Origin: Lachnospiraceae bacterium
Lineage (GTDB): Bacteria; Bacillota; Clostridia; Lachnospirales; Lachnospiraceae
NCBI GenBank assembly: GCA_021628825.1
Contig: JAJXRY010000002.1
Coordinates: 62,001-126,000, forward strand
DNA length: 64,000 nt
Direction of reading: 5' to 3'
Positions 21,475 through 32,098 of the stretch are shown piece by piece. The position numbers and the translations under genes were made by a program. Position 1 is the first letter of the stretch. Each line of letters opens with the position of its first letter. The notes below the pieces were generated by a model. It worked only from the letters and a program-made list of their open reading frames with translations. It searched no databases and had not been told where the DNA came from.

Positions 21475-21547
21475 ATTATCTGCGATAACAGTTCAGCCAT
21501 GCAGAAATGATTGTGTAAGGCATGGCTGAACTGTAATTATCTGCGAT
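21475..21547. repeat. Short palindromic mobile element with flanking direct repeats
   Basis: Core 21488-21534: perfect 15-bp arms ACAGTTCAGCCATGC and GCATGGCTGAACTGT around a 17-base centre. The core is bracketed by the direct repeat ATTATCTGCGAT (21475-21486 and 21536-21547); the right copy is the 3' end of the GH130_1 gene including its stop. It shares its end and the following AGAAATGATTGT with the longer element at 62454-62641. No T-tract follows, so it is not a normal terminator. Confidence 0.75.
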
Positions 21548-22709
21548 TCAGGTATTCCAGATTCTTCTTTACGAGATCACATCTTTGTGCAACACACTCT
21601 ACAGAACGAAGCGGATCCTGGGGAGTATTAAATACATAGTCAATCAGCTTGTCAATCGTTGTGGATGCCACATGCATTCTGGTATCGCTGGATGCATAAT
21701 AAATATATACATCTCCGTTTTCTGTTGTAATTGCACCATTGGTAAATACGACATTGGAAACATCTCCGACTCTCTCTCCGCCTCTGGGTCCGATCAGCAT
21801 TCCGGAGGGTTCGGCAATCACCCTGGAAGGATCATTTAAGTCGGTTGCAAATGCATAAATAACATAGCGGAGTCCTGCAGCCGTGTTACGGACACCATGT
21901 GCAATGTGAATCCATCCCTTTTCGGTCTTGATCGGAACAGCGCCTGCACCATTTTTCACCTCGGTAATGGTATGATACTTACGTAAGCTGGTCATCTTTT
22001 CTTCGTCAATTACAGCATGTTCAATATCATCACACAAACCAAATCCAATACCGCCGCCTGATCCGGTGTCAATAAAATCATCCATCGGTCTGGTGTAGAA
22101 AGCATATTTTCCGTTTACAAATTCCGGATGAAGAACCACGTTTCTCTGCTGGGGAGAATGAAGTGTCGTTAAGTTGTCAAGTCTCTCCCAGGTCTTTAAA
22201 TCTTTGGTTCTGACGATACCTGCCGCTGCAACTGCCGCAGAAAGATCGTTTACGGAAGTGTCCTTGCTTTCGGAACAGAATACACCGTAGATGTAGCCGT
22301 CTTCATGCTTGGTAAGACGCATATCATATACGTTGGTTTCTTCCGGACAGGTATCAGGAAGAAGAATCGGATAATCCCAGAAACGGAATCCATCCACCGG
22401 GCTGTCACTTTCTGCTACTGCGAAGAAGGACTTACGGTCATCTCCTTCTACTCTGGCTACCAGATAATACTTACCGTTTAATTCAATTGCTCCGGAATTC
22501 AATACTGCATTAATTCCAAGTCTCTTCATAAAATAAGGATTGGTTTCCGGATTAAAGTCATACTGCCAGATTAACGGAGCATGCTCTCTTGTTAACACCG
22601 GATATTTATACCGGTCATAAATACCATTATAGAAATCGGGATCGATCTCGTTCTTACGGTTGATGAGCAGCTCAAGCTTCGCTGACTCAATCTCATATTG
22701 TTTGTTCAT
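21537..22709 (-). CDS. GH130_1-like 4-O-beta-mannosyl-glucose phosphorylase
   Basis: Phosphorylase of 390 residues, predicted to convert beta-1,4-mannosyl-glucose plus phosphate into mannose-1-phosphate and glucose. The length and features (LNSGAIELNGKYYLVARVEG, catalytic Asp in ETNVYDMRLTKHEDGYIYG, NGAGAVPIKTEKGWIHIAHG and YIYYASSDTRMHVA) fit the mannosylglucose phosphorylase subfamily. The substrate is made by the 2-epimerase encoded two bases upstream, which turns the reducing mannose of mannobiose into glucose. The stop codon lies inside the direct repeat created by the palindromic insertion. No frameshift. Confidence 0.9.
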   Translation of the reverse strand: MNKQYEIESAKLELLINRKNEIDPDFYNGIYDRYKYPVLTREHAPLIWQYDFNPETNPYFMKRLGINAVLNSGAIELNGKYYLVARVEGDDRKSFFAVAESDSPVDGFRFWDYPILLPDTCPEETNVYDMRLTKHEDGYIYGVFCSESKDTSVNDLSAAVAAAGIVRTKDLKTWERLDNLTTLHSPQQRNVVLHPEFVNGKYAFYTRPMDDFIDTGSGGGIGFGLCDDIEHAVIDEEKMTSLRKYHTITEVKNGAGAVPIKTEKGWIHIAHGVRNTAAGLRYVIYAFATDLNDPSRVIAEPSGMLIGPRGGERVGDVSNVVFTNGAITTENGDVYIYYASSDTRMHVASTTIDKLIDYVFNTPQDPLRSVECVAQRCDLVKKNLEYLNRR

Positions 22710-22711
22710 TA

Positions 22712-23897
22712 TTAGAATTTTCCTCCTTCTTTACGGGATCTCTTAATTACTTCGAAACACATTCTTCCGTTATGATACGGGCACTTCCATGGTTCTACAA
22801 TCGGTCTGCCCTCATAAGGCTTACCCTCCGGGTCTACTTCCCAGAACCATTCGGAGCCTGCACGCTTATCAATGACATGATCCTTGATGAACTGCCACTC
22901 GCTCTCTGCTGCCTCCAGATATTCCGTCTTTGAAGGCTCCTTCTCATAACCGTTTAAAAATCCGACCACCGTTTCTGCCTGTACCCACCAGATACGATGC
23001 GTATTCACAACGCCCTTTTCACATTCGTTTGCCAGAGAATGTCCGTCAAACGCAACCTTGTAAATCTGGGCTGTCAGATCCTTCGTAATCGGAGAAAGAA
23101 GTGCTTCGTACTTCGGATCTCCAAGAACTTCGGTACCACGATCCATCAACCATGCCGTTTCAATGTCGTGTCCATAGGAATGAAGATCAATGATCGTGTT
23201 CATGTTTGCATCAAAGAACACTTCCTGACGATGAAGCCCGGGATTATAGACCTTCGTTGCAAAGGTATCCATGATCCATTTAAGGCTCTCCGCTACTTCC
23301 GGCAGCTTTGCCACACGATACAGCTCGGTATATGCTTCAAATACATGAAGCAGGGTATTCATCGTCTTGTCCGCGATAACACCGTTTTCAGAAAGCTTGT
23401 CATTCTCGATCAGGTGGAATTCCTTATTGAATGCTTCCAAATATCCGATTTCGTCGGTACATTTATTTTTCAATAATGTTGTATAACTCTTTGGCAATGT
23501 TTAATGCTTCTTCGTCACCTGACGCCTCATAATAAGAACTTAAAGCATAGATTGCAAATGCCTGATTGTAGGTATGCTTCGTGGTGTCCTCCGGCTTTCC
23601 GTCGTACTGAATGGACCAGAAGATTCCACCGTTCACACGATCCAGACAGTAAGTCTTCAAAAACTCATATGCATGCTTTGCTTCGTCCAAAAGGGACTCG
23701 TCCTTAAGCAGGGTATAAGCATTGGAGAAAAACCACATGATACGGCTGTTTAAGATACATCCCTTTACCGCCTTCCTGTCTACTGCAAGATCATAGGTCA
23801 TATAGCCGTAATATCCACCATGCTCATTATCTCTTAAATTCTTCCAAAAGGGAATAATTGTCTGCGTAAGATGATCCTGAATTTCATTCACCATCAT
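22712..23897 (-). CDS. Cellobiose/mannobiose 2-epimerase (AGE family)
   Basis: (alpha/alpha)6-barrel epimerase of about 394 residues acting at C2 of the reducing sugar of beta-1,4-disaccharides. Recognisable motifs: WKNLRDNEHGGYYGYM, HTYNQAFAIYALSSYYEA, HSYGHDIETAWLMDRG (active-site His pair) and NTHRIWWVQAETVVGF, and C-terminal WKCPYHNGRMCFEV. An extra base in the A/T run at about 23465-23470 splits it into 144- and 261-residue pieces; repaired, the join reads NIIENKCTDEIGYLEAF. GGAGGG precedes the tandem ATG start. It is immediately upstream of the mannosylglucose phosphorylase gene, the classical pairing for mannobiose catabolism. Confidence 0.9.
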
Positions 23898-23927
23898 AAT
23901 TCCGCCCTCCGTAAAATCAGTCTTGTG

Positions 23928-24780
23928 TTAACCCTTAACAGCTCCGGCTGTCAGTCCGGAATAAATCTGCTTCTGACAGGTAATAAATACGATCAGCGCA
24001 GGCAGCAGTGAAATAATAACACCGGCACAGATCAGGTTGTATTTACTTCCCAGAGGTCCTACGAAGGTATACAGAGAGGTGGCTACCGTCGCGTAGTGCT
24101 TCTTATCCTGCAGATAAAGGTTCGCATTGTAGTATTCGTTGTAAGTACCAACGCCTTTCAGAATACATGCGGTTACAATAGCCGGCTTCAACAGCGGTAA
24201 CAAAATTCTGTAGAAAATGGTGAAGTAAGATGCACCATCCATGATGGCCGACTCATCCAGTGAATAATCAATGTTCTCAAAGAACTGGATGTAAATGTAA
24301 ATTGAAATAACGTCCGTACCACAGGTCATCAGGATATAACCAAACATATTGTTGATAAATCCCAACTTATACATCATTTCGTAAACTGCGATCTGCATTG
24401 CTACACCGGGAAGCTGGCAGGCAACGAGGAACAGGTTACGGATCAAATTATTTCCGAAGAATTCAAAACGGTTCAGCACATAAGCAAGCTGTGTTCCGAT
24501 GAATACGGATAAAATCAATACTGCTATCAGAATGATCGTGGAGTTAATAAATGCTCTTCCCATTCCGGCTTTCTTAAAGGCACTTACGAAATTTTCAAAG
24601 TATAGCCAGCTCGACGGGGGCGTCATAACATTTGTACTGTTATACTCTGCATCCGGTTTGAAAGCGGTAATTACGCAGGAAACCAGCGGAATAATCGCAA
24701 CCAGGGAAAAAGGAAAACAAGGGATGCATACTTTTAAAAAGATCAGAATGAATTTTTTTAATATGTCCGAAAATTGTCAT
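23928..24780 (-). CDS. Carbohydrate ABC transporter permease (MalG type)
   Basis: Second inner-membrane permease of the sugar importer, about 283 residues. The start ATG at 24780 is one base after the stop of the first permease, with GGAGGGAAGATAAG as ribosome site. Six hydrophobic helices and the cytoplasmic EAA loop (DESAIMDGASYFTIFYRILL) are seen; the C-terminus SGLTAGAVKG is typical. One extra A at about 24748-24754 shifts the frame near residue 9, leaving only a shorter 232-residue reading if uncorrected. The ATPase is not encoded here; such importers commonly share an MsmK-type ATPase encoded elsewhere. Confidence 0.88.
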
Positions 24781-24781
24781 C

Positions 24782-25787
24782 TTATCTTCCCTCCTTCTTT
24801 GCAGCAAGCTTGGCAAGCTTCTTCTCTCTCTTCACTGCTGCATTAATGTCCTCATCCTCAGAGTTCTTGAAGACATACTTGAAGAACAGCTTCTGTGCCA
24901 CCGTCACAACGAGAATAATTGCCAGAAGCACAACTGCCATTGCAGACGCCAGACCTACCTTTTGCTGCGTATGTGCAATCTGGTGCATGATGACGAAGTA
25001 AGTACCCGTTCCGTTTGCACCATCGGTGATAACGTAAGGCGGCTCGAATGCACTTAAGGATCCGGTAATGGAAAGGATGACATTCAAAGTTAAAATCGTC
25101 TTAATACTCGGTAAAATAATGTATAAGAACTGATGCCATTTATTTGCACCGTCCAGCATGGAAGCTTCATACAGCTCCGGATCCACGGACATGATTGCTC
25201 CAATGAACAATACCATGTTCTGCCCGAAATAACGCCATACCGAAGTTCCTACCAGAGAGAAGTTGTTAATGCTCTGGTCTTTGAGCCAGTACGGAAGATT
25301 GTCTAACTGGAATCCACACCACTGGAGAACGGTATCGAATACGAATCCTCTGGTGTAGAAAAACTTAAAGATAAAACCAACGGCAATACCGTTAATCAGG
25401 AACGGGAAGAACATAAATCCCTTAAAGAGATCACCGAACCTGGTTTTAAAGCTTAACATTGTAGCAAGATACAATGCAATTGCAAGCTGTACTACCGACC
25501 CAAGCATATAGTACAGGCTCAGCTTCAATGCTCCGAAGCAGTCGCTTCTCTGGAACACCTTCATGTAGTTTTTCCATCCTACAAATTTACGGGCACCGGT
25601 ATATTTCATATTATAAAAGCTGTAGCTCACCATCTCACCGAACGGAAGATAAGTAAATACAAACAGTAATACCAGAGGTACAATCAAAAAGGCAATCATA
25701 ACAAATACCTTTTTGCCCGTCTCTGCTTCTGGCCCACTCGCCAAACGATCTTTTCTGTTTTTTTGTTGTAATATTAGTTGCCGCCAT
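24782..25787 (-). CDS. Carbohydrate ABC transporter permease (MalF type)
   Basis: First permease of the sugar importer, about 335 residues. The start ATG at 25787 follows AGGGAGGTCACAA and opens MAATNITTK; an extra A in the run near 25758-25764 puts the first ~10 codons out of frame with the membrane part. Features: TM1 VFVMIAFLIVPLVLLFVFTY, EAA loop (ELYEASMLDGANKWHQFLYI), and a Lys-rich C-tail (KREKKLAKLAAKKEGR). Co-transcribed between the binding protein and second permease. Confidence 0.88.
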
Positions 25788-25869
25788 TTGTGACCTCCCT
25801 GATAAATCGAGCCAGAGAGAATTACTCCCCCTGGCTCATTGATTTACTTGTAATGAACGAATCTATGGA

Positions 25870-27325
25870 TTAGTTGTTAACTTCTACTCCAAGTTCAGCC
25901 TGAGCATCGTTCCAAGCCTTGGTCCAGTCTGCCATGATATCATCATAGGTTTCAGATCCGGTAGCTGCTGCTTCAACGATTCTCTGAACCTTATCGTTAC
26001 CACCTGCATTGAAGGAAAGTTCGGATTCAGAGTTCATGTCGTTCAGAAGGTTTTCTTCACCAGCTAAAGCAGGCTGATCTGCCATTGTAGTGCATCCGTC
26101 GAATGCCTTGTACATATCCGGATTCTCGCCACCCTTAACTACGGTGTAACCACCTTCATTGTAGCACCAGTTGGACTTCTCGGTCATCCACTTAATGAAT
26201 ATCAGGGAAGCTGCCTTGTTATCATCGGAAGAGTTTACATTAATACAGTAACTGTAGTCACCACCAGCTAATGCATACTGTGTTCCGTTAACGCTCATCG
26301 GGAAAGGCATATATCCAACGTCTTCACCGTGGGAGTCAGCATCTACCATCTGGGAATAAGCCCAGGAACCAAGTACCATACATCCGATTTCACCTCTGTT
26401 CAGCATACCCTTGCAGCCTTCCCAGTCAGTTGTGGTGTAGTCGTCTTCGATTAAGCCATCAGCAACTGCATCGTAAAGGATCTTGTAAAGAGCGTATGCA
26501 CCGGTTCCGTCACCGTTATCCTTAAAAGGTTCAGCGGTATGAACGAACTTCTGGTTCATGTAGGTATCATCACCATTGGAAACAACTCCAAGGTAAGCAT
26601 CCCATGCGCCCATGGTCCAGCCTGCTGCATAGTTGGTGTAAAGAGGAATTGCATCTGTGTTGTCCTTGATTAACTGAAGGTCAGCGATGAATTCATCAGG
26701 AGTAGTAGGAAGTGTGGTAATACCAGCCTTCTCAAATACTGCCTTGTTGTAAACAACGCCCTGTGCTCCAGCCATGTAAGGAATACCATAAGCCTTGCCA
26801 TCTACCTGATGGGCATCTACAAAGTTCAGTGTCTGGGACAGTGTATCGTAGTCATCAAGGGGCATGAAGTATGTTGCGTAATCAGCCTTGTCTACTGCAG
26901 GGATGAACATGATATCACCCCAGTCACCTGTAGAAAGACGAAGAAGAGCATCTTCTGCGTAATCGGTAACTGCTTCTGCTTCAACAGTGATGTTCGGGTA
27001 ATCTTTGTTGAATTCAGCGATCATCTTATCGATTGTTCCGTCTTCTGCACGGTCAGTCTTATGATGAAGCCACTTAATTGTTGCTGTAAGGTCTGTATAG
27101 TCCTCACCTAATGTAATAGAAGAGTATGTAAGTGCCCCGTCTTCTGCAGGAGCTTCTGCCTCTTCTTCTGCGGGTGCTTCTGCTTCTTCTTCTGCAGGAG
27201 CTTCTGTTTCTGTGTCTGCTGAGGTGTCAGCAGGAGTTGTGTCTGTGCTTGCGCCGCCACATGCTACCATAGAAAATGTCATGGCTGTTGCAAGGCAGAC
27301 TGCTAAAACTTTTTTTCAGTTTCAT
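25870..27325 (-). CDS. Extracellular sugar-binding lipoprotein of the ABC importer
   Basis: Solute-binding protein of about 485 residues, family 1 type. Start ATG at 27325 after AAGGAGG; the signal (MKLKKVLAVCLATAMTFSM) ends in lipobox VACGG. A repeated acidic linker (EAPAEEEAEAPAEEEAEAPA) precedes the binding domain (TIKWLHHKTDR, NKAVFEKAGITTLPTTPDEF, GEIGCMVLGSWAYSQMVDAD). One extra A at about 27310-27316 puts the signal peptide out of frame. In the Roseburia mannan system the equivalent protein captures mannopentaose- to hexaose-sized oligosaccharides; substrate here is inferred from the neighbours. Confidence 0.9.
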
Positions 27326-27604
27326 AATAATTTTTTTCCTCCTTTTTTTCTGAACAAAGTTTGTTTGTCCTGTAAGCTACGTTTTGTAACTTAATTTAAA
27401 TTATATTTAATTTATTTTTAATCATCACTTATTATTGCTATTTATATTATATTCTTGTTCATTTTATTCAATTCTTCTTTTTTTACAATTTCAAAGGTGG
27501 TTTTTTTGTACATTTTATCCATATTTTTGTCTCTTGAAATCTACTTAATCGTTTACTTTAAGAGGTTAAAAATTAATTAATTTCTTATTTTTTTAAGCTT
27601 TAAA

Positions 27605-27636
27605 ATCTATATTTAGTGGTTCAGATCTATATTTAG
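27605..27636. promoter_or_regulatory. Direct repeats, candidate AraC operator
   Basis: ATCTATATTTAG occurs at 27605-27616 and again at 27625-27636, exactly 20 bases start to start, about two helical turns. They lie just upstream of the araC-type gene promoter in the 370-base AT-rich gap shared with the divergent transporter operon. Tandem direct repeats with this spacing are typical for AraC-family dimers; assignment is inference. Confidence 0.5.
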
Positions 27637-27659
27637 GTGTCCGAATTGCACAACGGTAT

Positions 27660-27689
27660 TTGGATATTCCCCTTCTTTTTTTCTATAAT
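27660..27689 (+). promoter_or_regulatory. Sigma-A-like promoter of the AraC regulator gene
   Basis: TTGGAT (27660-27665), 18-base spacer, TATAAT (27684-27689). The predicted transcription start falls on or next to the ATG at 27696, implying a leaderless or nearly leaderless mRNA; no good Shine-Dalgarno sequence is seen before that ATG. Confidence 0.5.
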
Positions 27690-27695
27690 AAGGCT

Positions 27696-28608
27696 ATGAA
27701 TACCACAGACTTTACTTCTATATTTAAAGAAGCTTTATTATCCACACCCAAAACTTCATCTTCCATGCAGCCGGAGGACTTTCTTGGACATCTTTTTACG
27801 ACGGACGAACAGATCGCAGCGAAAACCGCCTCTGACTTTTACTCCGGCGGAAAGCTCACTGTCCGCAATTCCTGGTCCTTTGATATTCAGGAGCTTCCCT
27901 GCTTCCTGCTTCTGTACACCACCGCAGGATGTGGAAAGCTGCTCATGAACCAGCATGTGATTTCCCTGACAGAAAACTCCTTGCTTCTGCTCAACTGCAG
28001 ACAACGGTTCCGGATTGACGTTGCGGTAAGTCCCTGGAAATATCAGGTTTTATTCTTTGACAATGCGCATGCCACAGAGCTGTTAAGCCTCATTACGGAA
28101 GAATCCTTTTGTATTCTGAACACGCCGGCTCACTCTGAATATGTTTTACATCTGGAAAAGCTTTTATACCTGAATTCTGAAAAAACAACGATTTCACAGC
28201 TTCGTGCCAGCGATCTTCTGAACCATCTGCTGACCGAATATACTGTTACATTTTTAAAGAAAGATCAGGAATTCCGCAAAATTCCTTCTTATATCGAAAG
28301 GATCCACGATCTGTTCGAGGAACACTACGAAGAAAATTACTCACTCGACGATCTGGAAGTGAAATTTAATATCAGCAAATACCGGATCTGCCGGGAGTTT
28401 GGCGAATACTACGGCATCACTCCGCTTCAATACCTGAACCGGCGGAGAATCCGTATTGCCTGCCACCTGCTCGAAACCACGTCCTTGCGTATTCACGAGG
28501 TCGGCAGTGCAGTCGGCATCGACAACACGAATCACTTTATCTCCTTATTTAAAAAAATATGAGGGCTGTACTCCGCTCGAATATAAAGCAAGGGAACCGG
28601 GGTCATAG
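27696..28608 (+). CDS. AraC-family transcriptional regulator
   Basis: Regulator of about 303 residues divergent from the sugar-transport operon, likely its activator. N-terminal cupin-like ligand domain (PCFLLLYTTAGCGKLLMNQH) and C-terminal double HTH (YSLDDLEVKFNISKYRICRE; LRIHEVGSAVGIDNTNHFIS). The last helix is broken by one extra A at about 28552-28558; repaired, the end reads FKKYEGCTPLEYKAREPGS with stop at 28606-28608. ATG at 27696 is chosen because an upstream TTG would lie inside the -35 region. No strong ribosome site is visible. Confidence 0.85.
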
Positions 28609-28621
28609 CCACCGGTTCCCT
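28592..28621. terminator. Hairpin at the 3' end of the araC-type gene
   Basis: Stem GGGAACCGG / CCGGTTCCC overlapping the last codons and stop of the AraC gene. It sits between this gene and the convergent LacI gene; flanking T-tracts are short on both strands. Confidence 0.6.
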
Positions 28622-28678
28622 TACAGGTTTCCTATTGTTTCCTTCCTGTAACCATTCAGAATCATATTGCCCAAATTA

Positions 28679-29700
28679 TTACAGCTTTTTCACACTTGTC
28701 TTAATTACCATATGTCCCTCGACCGTGGTAATTCCCTTTTTATAATACTCACCAACTATCTTTTTCAGCAGATTGTTAATCGTCTTACGTGCCATTTCCT
28801 TAATATCCACCTCATAGGTTGTGATATCCAGATCTCCTCTTCCGGGAACCTGATAATTATCAAAGCCTACAATGGAAATATCCTCCGGCACACGGTATCC
28901 CTTCTGCTTCAGATATCCGATCAGATCAATTGCCGTTACGTCATTGTTACAGGCAAACGCTGTCGGCATATCCTTCGGAAGAACGAAGTCATAATTGATA
29001 CACCGCGCCCTGGTATCCTTCGAACGGTCATCAATCACATAATCTGCCGGCACCTCCTGCCCATGCTCCAGCATTGCTTTATAATAACCCATATAACGGT
29101 CGGTAATACTGTTCGTGGAAAGCAGCGTCCCCACATAGGCAATCTTCTTATGTCCCATTTCGAACAGATAATTCACCAGCTTATACATTCCATAGAAGTT
29201 ATCCGTAATCACTGCATCAAATTCGTGCTTGCGGTCATAAAAGTCCAGACAGATATAGGGTACCTTGATATTACGTTCAATCAGGGACAGATAATCGGAA
29301 GATAACATGCCGATAATGATCAGTCCGTCAATCTTCTCCTCCTGAAGGAGCTTCGGAAGGATCATTTCCTTTTCATTCTGCATGGAAAGCACCTCAAGAA
29401 GCGTAAAGCATTCCTTCGATACCGCCTTCGTTGCCACGGACTGATACATCTGCCAGTAAAAGGACTGTGTCTGGTCAAAAATAAATCTCTGAAATTAAAA
29501 ACCCCGATATTATATGTCCGCTTATTACTGCTTAATCTTGCTGCCGTCGGTGTCTGATAGCCCATTTCCTTGGCGAGCTGCTTGATTCTTGCCCGCATTT
29601 CTTCGCTAACCCCTTTTTGGTCAGAAAGCGCCTTGGAAACAGTTACCGTGCTCACATTCACGATTGCAGCAATATCTGCCAGTTTCACTGTTTTTGCCAT
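28679..29700 (-). CDS. LacI-family transcriptional regulator
   Basis: Repressor of about 340 residues. HTH at the N-terminus (VKLADIAAIVNVSTVTVSKA), hinge, and periplasmic-binding-like effector domain (KIDGLIIIGMLSSDYLSLIE, FACNNDVTAIDLIGYLKQ, EDISIVGFDNYQVPGRGDL). I choose the ATG at 29700 because the one at 29712 lies directly against the GAGGG site. Two one-base T insertions near 29475-29479 and 29497-29501 split the gene; repaired, the region reads NIGVLISEIYFDQTQSFYW. It lies 39 bases after the alpha-galactosidase stop, probably co-transcribed with it, and likely controls the mannan/galactoside genes. Confidence 0.87.
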
Positions 29701-29739
29701 TACTTTTGCCATCCCTCTTCAGAATTTATCTGCCTGTCC

Positions 29740-31945
29740 TTATGCTTTCACCACATGGATCAGACGTGCTTTGTAATCACCCCAGAGATTCTGTACCAGA
29801 TATCCGGCCTTCATCAGTACATCACCGGTATAGGTTCCTTCTTCTCCCTCAATCTGATACAGCTTCTCAGGATCAAGTCCCTTGAAGAAAATTCTTCTGC
29901 TGTGATAATTCGGACGATTCATGACCTGTACATAGGTAAAGAGTGCTTCTTCCTTATCCTTGCGTACAACACCATAGCAGTCAAACATATGATTCCAGCT
30001 GTAGGATGCAATTCGGTAATAATCACCTTCCCGGACGAGATCGTTATATTTGTGATACATCGCAACCTGTTCCGGAATCATCTCACGGTCTTCCTGCGGA
30101 ATCTTTGTTACATCAAGCTCATAGCCAAAGGTTCCTGCCAGAGCCACATAGCCTCTTGTTTCAAAAGGGGTTACTCTTCCTACGGTATGGTTCGGGCAGT
30201 CGGATACATGCGCCCCCATTGCAGAAAGCGGATAAACAAGAGAAGTTCCCTCCTGAATGATCAGTCTCTCAATTGCATCGGTATCATCAGAGCACCAGAT
30301 CTGCGGACTGTAGTATAACATACCGGGATCGAATCTTGCCCCGCCGCCGGAGCAGTTCTCCAACAGCAGATACGGGAATTCCTTCATCAGACGCTCCTGC
30401 AGTTCGTATACGGCAAGGACATACCGGTGATAAAGCTCACCCATCTGGTCTGCCGGAAGGGTAGCGGAACCAATATCCGTAAGCTGACGATTCATATCCC
30501 ACTTCACATATTCAATATGTGCACTTCTTAAAATCTTCGCTACGCTCTCATAGGTATGCTCTAAAACATCTCTTCTGGAAAGGTCTAAGACATACTGGTT
30601 ACGGCTGCGGGTTCCGACACGTCCCGGAATGGCAATTGCCCAGTCCGGATGTTCCTTGTACAGGTTGGAATCTGGAGAGATCATTTCCGGCTCAAACCAG
30701 ATACCGAACTTCATACCAAGCTTATTTACTTCATCTACCAGATACTTTAAGCCGCCCGGCAGCTTTTCTTCATTTACTACCCAGTCACCAAGTGCACGGT
30801 TATCATCACAGCGGTCACCAAACCAGCCATCGTCCATAACCAGCATCTCAATGCCAAGCTCCGAAGCCTGCTTTGCAATCGCAATCAGCTTCTCTGTATT
30901 AAACTCAAAATAAGTAGCTTCCCAGTTATTAATAAGAATCGGACGCTTCTTGTCCTTATATTCCCCACGGATCAGATGATTACGGTAGAAGTCATGGAAA
31001 GTTCTGGTCATCGTACCAAGTCCGCTTGCGGAATATACCATAACTACTTCCGGAGCCTGAAAAGCTTCGCCCGGATTCAGCTTCCAGCAGAAGTCCTCGG
31101 GATGAATACCCATCATCATACGAAGCTGGTCAAACTGATCGTTCTGTACCATAGCCTTAAAGTTGCCGGAATATACAAAGTTCATTGCATAAACTTCACC
31201 ATGATCGTCATCAGCGCCCTTCGTCTTTAACGCCATGAACGGATGATCCTGATGACTGGATTCCCCTCTGACAGACTCTACGGAAAGCTTTGCATGGCTT
31301 ACCGGAACCGTCTGGATGTGACGCTCTCTTGCCCAGGAACCATGAAGGGTAATCGCTTCGAAATCGCGGTTATCCATATCGAGGCAGGCGCTCATCACCT
31401 TCGTTAAGAATAATGTCTTTTCGGAAGGGTTCACTACCTTCACGCTTCTGGTAATGACATCCACATCTTCAAATACCGTATACATCAGAACTGCTTCCAG
31501 ACCGGTATGGCTGTCCCTGCAGGTAATTTCCAGAGTTTCACACTCCTGCTCCGTTCCAAAAGAAGCCGGGAGTCCTTCTAACGCAGGCTTTCCTGCTGTA
31601 ATCTTATGAGAAACATAATTTAAAGAAAGACCGCTATTTCCCTCTTCGGTACGGATGCTGATACAGTCCTCGCGGTAGTCGCCAAGACCATGTGCCGGAT
31701 ATTCCATCGGAAAACTGTCAAGGAAGGATCCGCGGTCACGATTGTTGCGGGAAGGAACGAAAGGTCCCTCCTGAATTCTCAGCAAATGATCCAGATGATA
31801 ATCATTTAATTTCTGTCCGTAATACACATGTCCCAGAAACTGCTCATCATCCACAACCGCAATGACATAGCTGGTATTTTTCGTGTCCAGCTTAAATAAC
31901 TTCGTTACATCTTTGGAAAGATTTTTCGTATTGCTGTACGCCCAT
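29740..31945 (-). CDS. GH36 alpha-galactosidase
   Basis: Retaining alpha-galactosidase of about 734 residues, predicted to remove alpha-1,6-galactose from galactomanno-oligosaccharides (or raffinose-type sugars). No signal peptide: cytoplasmic. Family motifs: GRTRSRNQYVLDLSRRDV region, nucleophile Asp in YVKWDMNRQLTD, ENCSGGGARFD and acid/base Asp in IWCSDDTDAIER. The ATG at 31943-31945 follows GAGGG; its frame reaches the body (NTKNLSKDVTKLFKLDTKN) only if one G of a GGG is removed, so a small shift exists at the start. A strong promoter lies about 100 bases upstream. Confidence 0.92.
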
Positions 31946-32004
31946 AATAGCCCTCACTTAAATTCATTTTTTTGTGATTTTTTTAACAATCATCCTTGTT
32001 ACTG

Positions 32005-32014
32005 TTTAGCTAAA
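32005..32014. promoter_or_regulatory. Palindrome TTTAGCTAAA, candidate operator
   Basis: Perfect 10-bp palindrome in the leader of the alpha-galactosidase gene, about 35 bases downstream of its -10 box. The position fits a repressor site for the LacI-type regulator encoded next door. The site is too short to be certain. Confidence 0.35.
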
Positions 32015-32047
32015 TTTACCAACTTAAAAAGTGATTAATTTAATTAA

Positions 32048-32075
32048 ATTATAAATTAAATTAATTAATTGTCAA
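32048..32075 (-). promoter_or_regulatory. Sigma-A promoter for alpha-galactosidase/lacI
   Basis: On the minus strand: TTGACA (32075-32070), 16-base A/T spacer, TATAAT (32053-32048). Both boxes are consensus-perfect. The predicted start is about 95 bases upstream of the GH36 ATG. Confidence 0.75.
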
Positions 32076-32098
32076 GTTTCAAACCACAACTTACATCT

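Noticed and set aside
21488..21534. Palindrome as a Rho-independent terminator
   Set aside because: No T-tract on either strand and direct repeats at both sides; fits an insertion element better.
27326..27660. Riboswitch or T-box in the transporter operon leader
   Set aside because: The region is A/T-rich with no conserved core, specifier loop or clear antiterminator; only promoter-like and repeat sequences are supportable.
29740..31854. Several 60-230-residue plus-strand frames opposite GH36 and LacI
   Set aside because: Their sequences mirror the codon structure of the minus-strand genes and match nothing; treated as shadows.
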